Of a stretch of DNA of 64,000 bases, positions 1 to 8,547 are shown one piece after another. This DNA is from Naasia lichenicola (GTDB taxonomy: Bacteria; Actinomycetota; Actinomycetes; Actinomycetales; Microbacteriaceae): assembly GCF_004801885.1 (NCBI RefSeq), contig NZ_SSSM01000003.1, positions 310,001 through 374,000 on the forward strand, in the 5' to 3' direction. The position numbers were made by a program, and so were the translations under genes. Every line of letters begins with the position of its first letter. The first letter of the stretch is position 1. The notes under the pieces were generated by a model. That model had not been told where the DNA came from. It saw nothing but the letters and a program-made list of their open reading frames with translations, and did not search any database.

Positions 1-1054
1 GGCGGCGCCCCACCTTGTCGACGAAGGCGATCGCGATGAAGGTGACCGCCACGTTGATCACCGAGGAGATGACCGAGATGAGGAACGAGTCTTTGAAGCC
101 GACGGCGTTCCAGAGGGTCGTCGAGTAGTAGAAGATCACGTTGATCCCGACGAACTGCTGGAAGACCGAGAGGGCGAGCCCGATCCACACGACGGGAGCG
201 AGGCCGAGAGCGGAGCCGCGGAGGGTCGCCTTCTTCTCGTTCTCCCTGTCCTCATCGATCGACTTGCGGATGCGCGCGACCTCCTCCTTCACCTCGGCCT
301 TGGGGACGACGGTCGTGATCACGCCGGTCGCAGTCTCGGTGTCGCCCTTGGCGAGCAGGTAGCGCGGCGACTCGGGCAGCCGGAGGGCGAGGATGCCGTA
401 GACCACGGACGGGATGACGCCGACGAGGAACATCCAGCGCCAGGCCTCGAGTCCGAGGAGGATCTGCGAGGCGCCGTCCTTGCCGTCGAAGCCGGCCAGC
501 AGCGCGTCGGAGAGCAGCGCCGCGAAGATGCCGATGGTGATCGCGAGCTGCTGGAACGAGGCGAGCCGTCCGCGCACCAGCGCGGGCACGACCTCGGCGA
601 TGTAGGTGGGCGCCACGACCGACGCGATGCCGATGCCCAGACCGCCGATGACCCGCCAGACCATGAAGTCGACGACGCCGAACGCCAGTGCGGCGCCGAC
701 GGAGCTGACGAAGAAGAGGATCGCGCCGATGAGCATCACCCGCAGTCGGCCGAACCGGTCGGCGAGGTTGCCGGCGAGGTATGCGCCGACAGCGCAGCCG
801 AGCAGCGCGATCGCGACGGCGAAGCCCTGGATGAACGCGGTCAGGCCGAACTGCTCGCCGATCGCGTCGACGGCCCCGTTGATGACCGAGGAGTCGAAGC
901 CGAACAGGAAGCCGCCGACGGCCGCGGCGAGGGCGAGCGCGGTGACCCGTCGCCGGATCTTGGGATCGACATCCGCGGTCGACGGCGTTCCGCCTGACTG
1001 ACCTGTCGTCTGATCGTTCGACTTGCCGCTGGGGCGTTCGGCCGTTCCCGTCAT
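1..1054 (-). CDS. Sugar porter family MFS transporter (C-terminal part outside window)
   Basis: Proton-coupled sugar uptake across the cytoplasmic membrane is the usual role of this family (XylE/GalP/GlcP type); the substrate cannot be told. The visible 351 codons start at an ATG. A polar 35-residue N-terminus is followed by TM1 with the family motif GFLFGFD (residues 48-54), the loop-2 motif DRFGRL (about residue 98), and the PESPRYLL signature after TM6 (about 226). A long charged cytoplasmic loop follows, then TM7 with FQQFVGIN. The gene runs off the left edge after about eight membrane segments of the expected twelve, ending near a second VDKVGRR motif. It is divergent from the M23 peptidase gene. 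Confidence 0.9.
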   Translation of the reverse strand, partial: MTGTAERPSGKSNDQTTGQSGGTPSTADVDPKIRRRVTALALAAAVGGFLFGFDSSVINGAVDAIGEQFGLTAFIQGFAVAIALLGCAVGAYLAGNLADRFGRLRVMLIGAILFFVSSVGAALAFGVVDFMVWRVIGGLGIGIASVVAPTYIAEVVPALVRGRLASFQQLAITIGIFAALLSDALLAGFDGKDGASQILLGLEAWRWMFLVGVIPSVVYGILALRLPESPRYLLAKGDTETATGVITTVVPKAEVKEEVARIRKSIDEDRENEKKATLRGSALGLAPVVWIGLALSVFQQFVGINVIFYYSTTLWNAVGFKDSFLISVISSVINVAVTFIAIAFVDKVGRR

Positions 1055-1246
1055 CGGGTGCTCCTGACTCTCGATTTCATCCTGGCACCGACGCACCTCA
1101 ACGGGGGCGCGAAGTTGTCTGAATCCTCAAGGTGATCAGGGCGGCAGTGCCCGCCGGGCTGCGTCCACACCGGCGCATCGGCTCGAGTTGTGCACAGAAG
1201 GGATCGCGGCCACCCGGCGACTCGCATCGAGGACGACCATGGGCGG

Positions 1247-1786
1247 ATGACGAGCCTCTCCCGCATCGTTCGAGCCATCGGCGTCGGCGCCCTGATGGGC
1301 GGTCTTCTGGTCGTCAGCGGCGCGTCGCTGCCCGCCGACGCCGCCCGCCCGGGGTCGTGGCGATGGCCGGTGAGTGCTCCGCTGATCGTCGAACCGTACG
1401 ATCCGCCGGCTACCCGGTACGGAGCCGGACACCGCGGCGTGGACCTGGCGGCGGCGGTCGGCAGCTCGGTGGTCGCGCCCGCAGACGGGGTGATCTCGTT
1501 CGCCGGCACGGTGGGCGATCGTCCGGTGCTCTCTGTGGCGCACGGGAGCGGCCTGGTGTCGAGCTACGAGCCCGTCGCGGCTGTCGCGTCCGTCGGCACC
1601 GCGGTGCATGCCGGCGAGACCATCGGCACGATCGCCGCTGCGCCCGCGCACTGCAGCGACGGCTGCCTGCACTTCGGCGTCCGGCGGGACGGCGAATACC
1701 TCTCTCCCGTCGGGTTCATCGACGGGATTCCGCGAGCCGTGCTCCTGCCGATCGGCGGCGGCTGGCCACGATCTGCAGCACGGTGA
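1247..1786 (+). CDS. Secreted M23-family (LytM-like) peptidase with altered active-site motif
   Basis: M23 enzymes are zinc metallopeptidases that cut peptidoglycan cross-links. The chosen ATG gives a signal peptide (Arg near the N-terminus, hydrophobic GALMGGLLVVSG, cleavage expected after ADA at about 32); an upstream in-frame ATG at 1190 would bury it behind 19 polar residues. The lysostaphin-like domain fills the rest: HRGVD (about 62-66) supplies the zinc His and Asp. The usual C-terminal HxH reads CLHFGVR (about 140), so the first, catalytic, His is a Cys while the zinc His is kept. It may be a weak or non-catalytic peptidoglycan-binding member or an activator of other hydrolases. Length (179 aa) is normal for a single-domain protein. 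Confidence 0.85.
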   Translation: MTSLSRIVRAIGVGALMGGLLVVSGASLPADAARPGSWRWPVSAPLIVEPYDPPATRYGAGHRGVDLAAAVGSSVVAPADGVISFAGTVGDRPVLSVAHGSGLVSSYEPVAAVASVGTAVHAGETIGTIAAAPAHCSDGCLHFGVRRDGEYLSPVGFIDGIPRAVLLPIGGGWPRSAAR

Positions 1787-1813
1787 TCGGCCATGGCGAG
1801 GGCGGTCGAGCGG

Positions 1814-2842
1814 TCAGGCCCGCGGATGCGCCTGCTGATATGCCGCCTTCAGCCGCTCGGCGGAGACATGCGTGTAGATCTGGGTCGTTCCGAGGCTCGC
1901 GTGGCCGAGGAGCTCCTGCACCGCGCGCAGATCCGCGCCTCCGTCGAGCAGATGCGTCGCGGCCGAGTGGCGGAGCGCGTGCGGCCCGGATGGGCCCGAT
2001 CCGGGGACCTCGGCGAGCAGCCCGGCCACCAGTCGGTAGATGGTCCGCGGACCCACCCGGCCGCCGCGCGCGCCGAGGAACAGCGCCGATCCGGCGCCCG
2101 AGGCTTCCGCCGACTCGCTGGCAAGGACCGCCCGTCCGCGATCGAGATAGGCGCCCACCGCTTTCGCAGCCGGCACCCCGAACGGCACGACCCGCTGCTT
2201 GTTCCCCTTGCCGGTGACCAGCGCGGTCAGCCGCTCCAGGTCGAGATCCTGCAGGTCGAGGCCGCACAGCTCCGACACCCGGATGCCCGACGCGTAGAGC
2301 AGCTCGACGATCGCGAGATCGCGCAGCGACGCGGGGTCGTCCTCCGAGGCCCGCAGGGTGAGGATCGCGAAGACGTCATCCAGGTTCGACGTGGTGATCA
2401 CGCGCGGCAGGTCGCCGCGGGTCTTCGGCGAGCGCAGCCGGAGCGCGGGGTCGCTCGCGATCAGCTGCTCGCGGGCGAGCCACCCCGAGAAGCCGCGCAC
2501 CGATGCGGTGCGTCGGGCGATGGTCGCCTTGGCCAGGCCGCGCTCCGAGCTGTCCCAGAGCCAGTCGCGCAGGAGGTCGAGCGACAGGGTCGCGACGGGC
2601 GCCTCGCCGCCGCGGGAGGCGAACTCGGCCAGATCGAGCAGATCGGCCCGGTACGAGGAGATCGTGTGAGCGGAGTAGCCGCGCTCGCCGTCGAGATGGG
2701 CGACGAACAGCTCGATGGCGCGTGCGTATCCGACGCTCGTGTGGACGGATCCGTCGGCGTGCAGGCGGGTGTCGGCAGGTGGGTCGGGCGTCGCCGCCGC
2801 GTCGACCGAATCGACCGTCGTCGCCCCACCCGTGCCGTCCAT
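1814..2842 (-). CDS. xerC: Tyrosine recombinase XerC
   Basis: Site-specific recombinase that resolves chromosome dimers at dif with XerD and FtsK. The N-terminal SAM-like domain (about 30-115, with the dimer-to-core typical phrase LDGERGYSAHTISSYRADL) precedes the catalytic domain. Visible catalytic residues are Arg in GIRVSELCGL, His and Arg in HALRHSAATH, His in LLGHASLGTT and the nucleophilic Tyr in TQIYTHVS. Starting at the ATG at 2842 gives 342 aa; an ATG 14 codons upstream is possible, but a CANNNT hexamer six bases before 2842 favours the shorter form. It lies at the end of the dprA-comM-yraN-rnhB array, the usual actinobacterial place for xerC, which argues against a prophage integrase. 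XerD cannot be formally excluded. Confidence 0.88.
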   Translation of the reverse strand: MDGTGGATTVDSVDAAATPDPPADTRLHADGSVHTSVGYARAIELFVAHLDGERGYSAHTISSYRADLLDLAEFASRGGEAPVATLSLDLLRDWLWDSSERGLAKATIARRTASVRGFSGWLAREQLIASDPALRLRSPKTRGDLPRVITTSNLDDVFAILTLRASEDDPASLRDLAIVELLYASGIRVSELCGLDLQDLDLERLTALVTGKGNKQRVVPFGVPAAKAVGAYLDRGRAVLASESAEASGAGSALFLGARGGRVGPRTIYRLVAGLLAEVPGSGPSGPHALRHSAATHLLDGGADLRAVQELLGHASLGTTQIYTHVSAERLKAAYQQAHPRA

Positions 2843-2848
2843 CCATCC

Positions 2849-2854
2849 AGAGTG
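2849..2854 (-). promoter_or_regulatory. Candidate leaderless -10 element of xerC
   Basis: CACTCT lies exactly six bases before the ATG at 2842. It fits the spacing seen at many genes here but has C instead of the first T of TANNNT, so it is a weaker candidate. Confidence 0.35.
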
Positions 2855-2889
2855 CGCGTGCGCGACTCCACGGCGGGGACCCACACCGG

Positions 2890-3738
2890 TCAGCGGTCGA
2901 AGAATCCGTCGGGAAGGGTCACCACGGACGGACGGACCTCGAGCGGGGCCGCGACGTGGGCGATGGAGTCCTCGTACACGTAGACGAGGTTGATCGCCTG
3001 CTCGCCGTCCACACCGGTGAATCCCAATGGGGGCGCTTCGACCCTGACCGTGTAGCTGGTGGCGGTCGCGACGGAGACGGGCCGACCCGCGAGCGTGCTC
3101 GTGATGCCGTAGTGGAAGTGTCCGGCGAGCAGTGCGCGCACGTCGCTGTCCGCTATGGCCGCTGCCAGATCGTCGGGGTTGTCGAGCTGGAACGACTCGA
3201 GCACTCGGACCTGGGTGGGAACGGGCGGGTGATGCAGGGCGATGATGGTGCCCCGGGCGGCCGGGATGGACAGCTCGGCGGTCAGCCAGGCGAGCTGCGC
3301 CTCGTCGAGATGCCCGTGCCCCATTCCGGGAACGGAGGTGTCGAGGCCGATGATCCTCAGCCCGTCGACCTCGATGACGGTCGTGACCGGCTCGGCTGTC
3401 GGATCCTGATCGAAGATCCCGACCCGCAGCGGGCCGCGCGAATCGTGGTTGCCGGCGATCCAGACGATCGGGCAGCCCAGCCGCTCGGCGACGGGCTCGA
3501 TGATCGCGCGCGCGCGGCGGTACGCGTCGAGCTCGCCGAGATCAGCGATGTCACCCGTGTGCACGATCGCATCGATGGCGAGTCCCGAGTCCAGCACCCG
3601 CTCGAGGGCCCGTTCGAGATGGGCGACGGTGTCGACAGTGCCGTGCAGTGGGGCGCCGCCGGCGAGGAGGTGGCTGTCGGTGAGGTGCACGATCACATGG
3701 CTGGGCGGCGGATCGGCGATCCCTCGGTTCGCGGGCAT
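2890..3738 (-). CDS. CpdA-like metallophosphoesterase
   Basis: Calcineurin-like phosphoesterase, probably a cytosolic phosphodiesterase for cyclic or linear phosphodiesters; the name CpdA reflects family resemblance only. All five metal-binding blocks are present in order: LTDSHL (about 18-23), HTGDIADL (60-67), GNHDSRG (96-102), LHHPP (169-173) and GHFHYG (206-211). There is no signal peptide or membrane segment. Length (282 aa) is normal. It lies 47 bp upstream of xerC on the same strand. A perfect TAGGGT six bases before the ATG suggests its own leaderless transcript. Confidence 0.88.
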   Translation of the reverse strand: MPANRGIADPPPSHVIVHLTDSHLLAGGAPLHGTVDTVAHLERALERVLDSGLAIDAIVHTGDIADLGELDAYRRARAIIEPVAERLGCPIVWIAGNHDSRGPLRVGIFDQDPTAEPVTTVIEVDGLRIIGLDTSVPGMGHGHLDEAQLAWLTAELSIPAARGTIIALHHPPVPTQVRVLESFQLDNPDDLAAAIADSDVRALLAGHFHYGITSTLAGRPVSVATATSYTVRVEAPPLGFTGVDGEQAINLVYVYEDSIAHVAAPLEVRPSVVTLPDGFFDR

Positions 3739-3744
3739 GACGGC

Positions 3745-3750
3745 ACCCTA
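3745..3750 (-). promoter_or_regulatory. Leaderless -10 element of the metallophosphoesterase gene
   Basis: TAGGGT followed by exactly six bases and ATG at 3738. A -10 at this spacing would start transcription at the A of the start codon; no ribosome binding site is visible. Confidence 0.55.
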
Positions 3751-3797
3751 ACGCGAGCCTCCGATGACGGCCGTCGCGGGCCCTTCGTCGCTTGGAG

Positions 3798-3830
3798 GTC
3801 CGTCTGTCGTCCGTCTGTCGGCCGTCCGTC
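3798..3830. repeat. Three imperfect 11-bp tandem repeats
   Basis: The unit GTCCGTCTGTC occurs twice head to tail (3798-3808, 3809-3819) and a third copy has diverged (3820-3830). The repeats lie between two divergent leaderless promoters. Slippage-generated repeat or operator-like array; nothing more can be said. Confidence 0.6.
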
Positions 3831-3853
3831 GGCCGCCCGAAACGCGTCGACCC

Positions 3854-3859
3854 TAGAAT
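3854..3859 (+). promoter_or_regulatory. Leaderless -10 element of the MOSC gene
   Basis: TAGAAT, a near-consensus -10, lies exactly six bases before the ATG at 3866, and no Shine-Dalgarno sequence is seen. Confidence 0.6.
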
Positions 3860-3865
3860 CGGCCC

Positions 3866-4447
3866 ATGGCCAGCCTCATCGCCGCATGCATCGTCCACGA
3901 GCTCCATCCGGACTCGGGCACCAATGGGGTGACCGCGATCGACAAGCGGCCCGTCGATGGTCCCGTCAAGGTCGGCAGATTCGGCCTCCGCGCTGATGTG
4001 CAGGCGGACCGCAAGTGGCACGGCGGCATCGATCAGGCGGTGTACGTCTACTCCCAGGACGATGCGGACTTCTGGTCCGATCAGCTCGGACGCGAGCTTG
4101 CTCCGGGCTGGTTCGGCGAGAACCTGCGCGTCGACGGCATCGACCCGAACACCGCGAAGGTCGGCGAGCGCTGGCGGATCGGCACCGGCGCCGATGCGGT
4201 CGAGCTCGAGGCCACTCTGCCGCGCGAGCCGTGCTCGACCTTCGCCCGCTGGGTGGGCGGCGCCGACTCCAAGGGCTGGGTCAAGCGCTTCGCCGCAGAG
4301 CGACGACTCGGCACGTACTTCCGAGTGGTCAAGCGGGGCAAGGTGTCCGCGGGCGACCCGATCGAGGTCCTCTCCTCCCCCGCAGACGGCCAGACCGTCA
4401 TCTCGCTGTTCGCCGTCGGTCCGTACGAACCCGAGCCATCGCGCTAG
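3866..4447 (+). CDS. MOSC domain-containing protein
   Basis: MOSC domains are sulfur-carrier modules related to the molybdenum cofactor sulfurase C-terminus and to YiiM-type N-hydroxylated-base reductases. The 193-aa protein is a stand-alone MOSC domain. Visible family features are KVGRFGLRADVQADRKWHGG (about 33-52), a YSQDDADFW segment, the WFGENLRVDGID block (about 85-96) and LPREPCSTFARW (about 121-132), whose Cys is the conserved sulfur-bearing position. Substrate unknown. The window also encodes a molybdenum aldehyde oxidoreductase, but 13 kb away, so no functional link is implied. Confidence 0.88.
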   Translation: MASLIAACIVHELHPDSGTNGVTAIDKRPVDGPVKVGRFGLRADVQADRKWHGGIDQAVYVYSQDDADFWSDQLGRELAPGWFGENLRVDGIDPNTAKVGERWRIGTGADAVELEATLPREPCSTFARWVGGADSKGWVKRFAAERRLGTYFRVVKRGKVSAGDPIEVLSSPADGQTVISLFAVGPYEPEPSR

Positions 4448-4501
4448 GCGTCGCGTTCTCCCGGGCTGCAACGATCCGATCAGCCCGGACGGCCCATTCG
4501 A

Positions 4502-5182
4502 TCACCGTTCGGTGCGCACCGTGGGCTCGACGCGGCTCATATCGAGGCCGATGTCGATGAGGCGCACCTCGCCGGCGTGATCCCGCCCCGGTGCGAGCAG
4601 CAGACCCGCCTTGACTGCGCCGAAGGTGACCGTGACGTCGGCCCGCAGCGCAACGCCGGGAATGCTGCCATCATCCGGGTCGACGCCGGACGGTAAGTCC
4701 ACTGCGACGACCGTGCCCAGTTCCTCGCGCACGAGCGACAGCTGTTCGAGAAGCCCCCGAGCGATCCCGCGAGGGGCGGCCCGTCCTGCGGAGCCGGTGC
4801 CGAGGATGCCGTCGACGAGGATCGATGCGGCCCTGGCTCGCGCGAGGATCCGGTCGATCGACCACGGACCGTCGGCGTCCTCGGCTGTCTCCGCCCCCGC
4901 CTGGAGGGCAGCGGCGAGGCCCGCCTCGTGCACGCGATCGGAGAGGAGCACCAGCAGCACCTCGACATGGTCAGCGAGGCGCGCGGCCGCGTAGAGCGCA
5001 TCCCCTCCGTTGTTGCCCGAGCCGACGAGCACGACCACCGAGCGCGGCCTCACGGTGCGGTCGAGCTCGCGATCGATCTCGGCGGCGAGCCCGTCGGCGG
5101 CCCGCTGCATGAGGGGCACGCCGGCGTCGAGGAGGGGCCGCTCAGCGGCCTGGACCTGTGCCGCCGAGTAGCCGTCCGCCAT
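4502..5182 (-). CDS. nnrE: NAD(P)H-hydrate epimerase
   Basis: Epimerises damaged R-NAD(P)HX to the S form for the ADP/ATP-dependent dehydratase. The protein is a single YjeF_N domain of 226 aa. It shows the N-terminal YSAAQVQAAERPLL motif, the nucleotide-binding loop GSGNNGGDALYAARL at about residues 53-67, the ILVDGILGTGSAG block (about 117-129) and the VDLPSGVDPDDG block (about 160-171). The C-terminal YjeF/NnrD dehydratase domain that is often fused is absent and is not elsewhere in the window. Start ATG is preceded by GGAGGA. An inverted repeat separates it from dprA. Confidence 0.88.
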   Translation of the reverse strand: MADGYSAAQVQAAERPLLDAGVPLMQRAADGLAAEIDRELDRTVRPRSVVVLVGSGNNGGDALYAAARLADHVEVLLVLLSDRVHEAGLAAALQAGAETAEDADGPWSIDRILARARAASILVDGILGTGSAGRAAPRGIARGLLEQLSLVREELGTVVAVDLPSGVDPDDGSIPGVALRADVTVTFGAVKAGLLLAPGRDHAGEVRLIDIGLDMSRVEPTVRTER

Positions 5183-5218
5183 CCCCTCATCCTCCTCCGA
5201 CTCCCATTCGAGAAGGGC

Positions 5219-5274
5219 GAGTTGCCCGGTTCTGCCGCTCCGAACCGCTGACAGACGGCAGAACTGGGCAACTC
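5219..5274. repeat. Inverted repeat, GTTGCCC/TTCTGCCG family, copy 1
   Basis: Arms of 19 bp (5219-5237 and 5256-5274) pair with one mismatch around an 18-bp loop. The same arm sequence recurs at 29.57, 41.49-41.54 and 62.22-62.27 kb. It sits between dprA and nnrE, both on the minus strand. It could form a transcript hairpin or be a REP-like mobile repeat; there is no clear U-tract. Confidence 0.75.
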
Positions 5275-5296
5275 ACGACATTGGCATCGGCCTGCA

Positions 5297-6502
5297 TCAG
5301 CCGCGACGCCAGCCCGACTCCCCCACCGATGCGATGCCCTCGAGCTCGAGCAGTCCGAGCATGGACTGCACGGTCGCGACCGACAGCCCGCTGAGCCGGG
5401 CGATGTCATCGATGGACCTCGACCTGTTGGACAGCGCATCGAGCACTCGAACGCGCTCAGCGTCATAGGGCGCCGACGAGGGCATCGCGAGTCGGTCGTC
5501 GGAGGGCCCGATGACCAGCTCGGCCATCTCGTCGGCGCTCGTGACGCAGGTGGCGTCGTATTCGCGGATCAGACGATGGCAGCCGGCGGACGCGGCAGAG
5601 GTCACCGGGCCCGGGACGGCCCCGAGCGGGCGGCCGATCGCCGCCGCGTGCCCCGCGGTGTTGAGCGATCCCGAACGGCGGCCCGCCTCGATCACGACGG
5701 TGGCCCTGCTCGCGGCCGCGATCAGCCGGTTGCGTTGGAGAAATCTCCAACGAGTGGGGCTGGAGCCGCAGGGAAGCTCGGAGGCGACCATGCCGGACGC
5801 CTCGATGCGGCGCAGCAGGCTGTCGTGGCCGCTCGGGTAGAACCTGTCGACGCCGCCTGCGAGGAAGGCGATCGTGCCGCCGCCGCTGGCCAGTGCCGCG
5901 CGGTGCGCCATTCCGTCGATGCCGTAGGCGGCGCCCGAGACGATGGTGAAGCCGCGGTCGACGAGCCCGGCGGCCGACTCCATCGCGATGTGCTCGCCGT
6001 ATCCGGTCGCGGCACGCGCTCCGACCAGGGCGATCGAGCGCGGCAGGGTCCGGAGGACATCCTCGCTGCCGAGCGTCCACAGCGCGATCGGGCCGTGCAG
6101 TCCGAGATCGTCGACGCCTTCCGGCCAGACGCGGTCCGACGGGACGCGCAGCCGCACTCCGCGGTGCGCGGCCACGCGCAGGTGCTCGAGCGCGAAGTCC
6201 CCCTTCGCTCGAGGAGTCCATCGCTCGAGAGCCTGAGCGGCCGTCGCGGCCGCGACCTCCTCTCCCGATGAGTCGCTGAGCAGCTTCGCGAGCCGCTCCG
6301 CCGTCCAGCCCTCGTGCAGTGCGGCAAGTGCGCCCTCGGCACCGAGCGCGGCGATCGCGAGACCGGCCACGGAGTCCCCGGGCTCGGCGACTCCGCTCCA
6401 CACCGCTCGGGCGAACGCCTCGCCCGGTTCCGCCGCGTCATCGGGCCGCACAGCGCGGATCGCCTCCGTGATGATCGCACTGTCGATCTCGGCCATGTTC
6501 AT
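5297..6502 (-). CDS. dprA: DNA-processing protein DprA
   Basis: DprA loads RecA on incoming single-stranded DNA during transformation. The Rossmann-like core shows SIALVGARAATGYGEHIA, the FTIVSGAAYGIDGMAHR motif, FLAGGVDRFYPSGH, the SPTRWRFLQRNRLIAA motif and VIEAGRRSGSLNTAGHA. A C-terminal winged helix (last about 60 residues, RVLDALSNRSRSIDDIARLS) follows. The ATG start overlaps the comM stop as ATGA, so the two are translationally coupled. Length (401 aa) is typical. With comM it forms a competence-related pair, although no ComEA/EC genes are in this window. Confidence 0.93.
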   Translation of the reverse strand: MNMAEIDSAIITEAIRAVRPDDAAEPGEAFARAVWSGVAEPGDSVAGLAIAALGAEGALAALHEGWTAERLAKLLSDSSGEEVAAATAAQALERWTPRAKGDFALEHLRVAAHRGVRLRVPSDRVWPEGVDDLGLHGPIALWTLGSEDVLRTLPRSIALVGARAATGYGEHIAMESAAGLVDRGFTIVSGAAYGIDGMAHRAALASGGGTIAFLAGGVDRFYPSGHDSLLRRIEASGMVASELPCGSSPTRWRFLQRNRLIAAASRATVVIEAGRRSGSLNTAGHAAAIGRPLGAVPGPVTSAASAGCHRLIREYDATCVTSADEMAELVIGPSDDRLAMPSSAPYDAERVRVLDALSNRSRSIDDIARLSGLSVATVQSMLGLLELEGIASVGESGWRRG

Positions 6503-8031
6503 GAGGTCCCTCTCCGCATCGCGTAGGCCCGAGCGACGTGCGCGACCGTCGGCCGCTCGGCTCCGTCCAGATCGCTCAGGGTCCAGGCCAGCCGGAGCAC
6601 GCGGTCGTAGCCGCGCATGGTCAGCGAGCCGAGTTCGAGCGCTCGGTCGATCACGGCCATCGCGGGCCGTTCGAGCAGCTGCGCAGGTGCGCGCAGCCAG
6701 CTCCCGGGCACCTGCCCGTTCATCCGCCACGGGGTCTCGGCGAGGCGGAGCTCCGCCATCTTTCGGGCCTCCAGCACGCGGGCCCGAGCCTGCGCCGTCG
6801 TCGTGCGCGTCGACTCCGCGCTCATCCGCAGCTGGATCGCGGTCACCCGCGGCACCCGCAGCTGGATGTCGATCCGATCGAGCAGCGGCCCGGAGATCCG
6901 CTTCAGATAGCGGTCGCGGACCAGCACGGGGCAGGTGCAGGCGGAGTCCTTCACCCCGTACTGCCCGCAGGGGCAGGGGTTCGCGGCGAGCACGAGCTGG
7001 AACGAGCACGGGAAGGTGGCGACCGCCGCCGCCCGGTGGATCGAGACGCGCCCCGTCTCGAGCGGCTGGCGCAGGGTGTCGAGGACATCCCGATTGAACT
7101 CGGGTGCCTCATCCAGGAAGAGGATGCCGTGCGAGGCGCGGGCGGCGGCACCCGGTCGGATGAAGCGGCTGCCGCCGCCGATCATCGCCGACGCGGTCGC
7201 CGTGTGGTGCGGGCTCTCGAACGGCGGAACGGTCGACAGGCTCGTGCCGATGTCGTAGCCCGAGAGCGAGCGCAGCGACGCCACCTCGATCGCGGCGTCC
7301 TCGTCGAGGTCGGGCATGATGCCCGGCATCCGCGCAGCGAGCATGGTCTTGCCGGCTCCCGGCGGGCCGAGCATCAGCATGTGATGCCCACCCGAGGCCG
7401 CGACGATGAGCGCCTCGACTGCCTCGTCGTTGCCGATCACCTCGTCGAGGTCGGGCACGGCGTCGGGAAGCGGGAAGGATCCGCGCGCGAAGAGCGGCTC
7501 GACCTCCCAGCCGTCGAGGTCCGCGCCGTGCCAGATGGCGACCTCGCGCAGGCTCGACGCCCCGACGACCGTCAGACCGGGGATCAGAGACACCTCGTCG
7601 ACGTTGCCTGTCGGCACCACGACCGTCGTGGCTCCTGACCGGGATGCGGCGAGCGCGGCGGGCAGTGCGCCCCGCAGCGGTCGGAGTCGACCGTCGAGCG
7701 CGAGCTCGCCGAGGTGGATGGTGCGCGGTCGTGAGTCCAGCGGGATCTGCCCGTTGCTCTCGAGGGTCGCCACGGCGATGCCCAGATCGAAGAGGGCACC
7801 CTGCTTGGGCAGCTCGGCGGGCGAGAGGTTCACCGTCAGCTTCTGCAGAGGGAACTTCAGGCCCGAATTGGTGATGGCGGCGCGGACCCGCTGCTCGGCC
7901 TCCTTGCAGGCCGAATCGGGCAGCCCGATCATCTTGAAGCCCGGCTTCTGGGTGGACACCTCCGCCTCGATGTCCACGACGGATCCCTCGAGCCCGAGCA
8001 GCGCGATGGACGAGGCACGTCCGACGCTCAC
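6499..8031 (-). CDS. comM: ComM-like YifB family Mg-chelatase-related AAA+ protein
   Basis: Hexameric helicase that helps branch migration during natural transformation. The N-terminal ChlI-like S5-fold domain contains KPGFKMIGLPDSACKEAEQR. The AAA+ core carries Walker A GPPGAGKTM (about 224-232), Walker B FLDEAPEF and the sensor region ANPCPCG. A C-terminal helical domain with RGYDRVLRLAWTLSDL follows. The start GTG overlaps the yraN stop (GTGA) and gives 510 aa, the usual length; a second GTG one codon upstream is equally possible. Operon order is yraN-comM-dprA. Confidence 0.92.
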   Translation of the reverse strand: MSVGRASSIALLGLEGSVVDIEAEVSTQKPGFKMIGLPDSACKEAEQRVRAAITNSGLKFPLQKLTVNLSPAELPKQGALFDLGIAVATLESNGQIPLDSRPRTIHLGELALDGRLRPLRGALPAALAASRSGATTVVVPTGNVDEVSLIPGLTVVGASSLREVAIWHGADLDGWEVEPLFARGSFPLPDAVPDLDEVIGNDEAVEALIVAASGGHHMLMLGPPGAGKTMLAARMPGIMPDLDEDAAIEVASLRSLSGYDIGTSLSTVPPFESPHHTATASAMIGGGSRFIRPGAAARASHGILFLDEAPEFNRDVLDTLRQPLETGRVSIHRAAAVATFPCSFQLVLAANPCPCGQYGVKDSACTCPVLVRDRYLKRISGPLLDRIDIQLRVPRVTAIQLRMSAESTRTTTAQARARVLEARKMAELRLAETPWRMNGQVPGSWLRAPAQLLERPAMAVIDRALELGSLTMRGYDRVLRLAWTLSDLDGAERPTVAHVARAYAMRRGTS

Positions 8032-8387
8032 CACGTGACGCCCTGCATGAGCTCGATGACGGGCGGTGCGCCCTGCTCGGCGACGATGCCCACGACGTCG
8101 ACCCGCACGGGTCCGTGCCTGCCGGGATGCGCGACGCACCAGGCGATCGCGAGTCCGTGCAGCCGCGACAGCTTGGCGTCGGTGATCGCCTCGAACGGAT
8201 GTCCGAAGGCCAGGCTCGAGCGCGTCTTCACCTCGATGAAGGCCGTGCCGGCATCGGCTCGAGCCACGATGTCGATCTCGCCCTGGCTGCAGCGCCAATT
8301 GCGGTCGATGACCCGGTAGCCGTGCTCGCTCAGATACTGAGCGGCCAGCTCCTCACCCCATTGCCCGAGGGCATCCTTCTTGCGCAT
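8028..8387 (-). CDS. YraN family (UPF0102) nuclease-like protein
   Basis: Small protein of the YraN/UPF0102 family with an endonuclease-like fold; biological role not established. The 119 residues show LGQWGEELAAQYL (about 7-19), the core NWRCSQGEIDIVARADAGTA with the active-site-like E-x-D (about 31-50), FIEVKTRSSLAFG (about 51-63) and a C-terminal VRVDVVGIV strand. It has a good Shine-Dalgarno (GGAGG seven bases upstream of the ATG) and is the first gene of the yraN-comM-dprA unit. Its stop overlaps the comM start. Confidence 0.9.
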   Translation of the reverse strand: MRKKDALGQWGEELAAQYLSEHGYRVIDRNWRCSQGEIDIVARADAGTAFIEVKTRSSLAFGHPFEAITDAKLSRLHGLAIAWCVAHPGRHGPVRVDVVGIVAEQGAPPVIELMQGVTW

Positions 8388-8547
8388 CTGCGACCTCCGA
8401 GCACCAAGGATGCGGAGCGCAGAGACGCCGGAACGGGGCCGACAGCGATCTGGGGAGAATGCGACGGGATCGCCGACTGTGAGCGCACGCCGACGCGAGG
8501 GTCGCGGATCGCCGGACTCGAGGGAGCAGACCGGTCAGTCGGAGGAG

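Noticed and set aside
1814-2842. Prophage or integrative-element integrase
   Set aside because: The recombinase is in the usual xerC place, with no attachment repeats, tRNA or phage genes near it.
2503-3996. 497-codon open frame on the plus strand across xerC, the phosphoesterase and the MOSC start
   Set aside because: It spans three well-supported genes and their promoters in the antisense or another frame.
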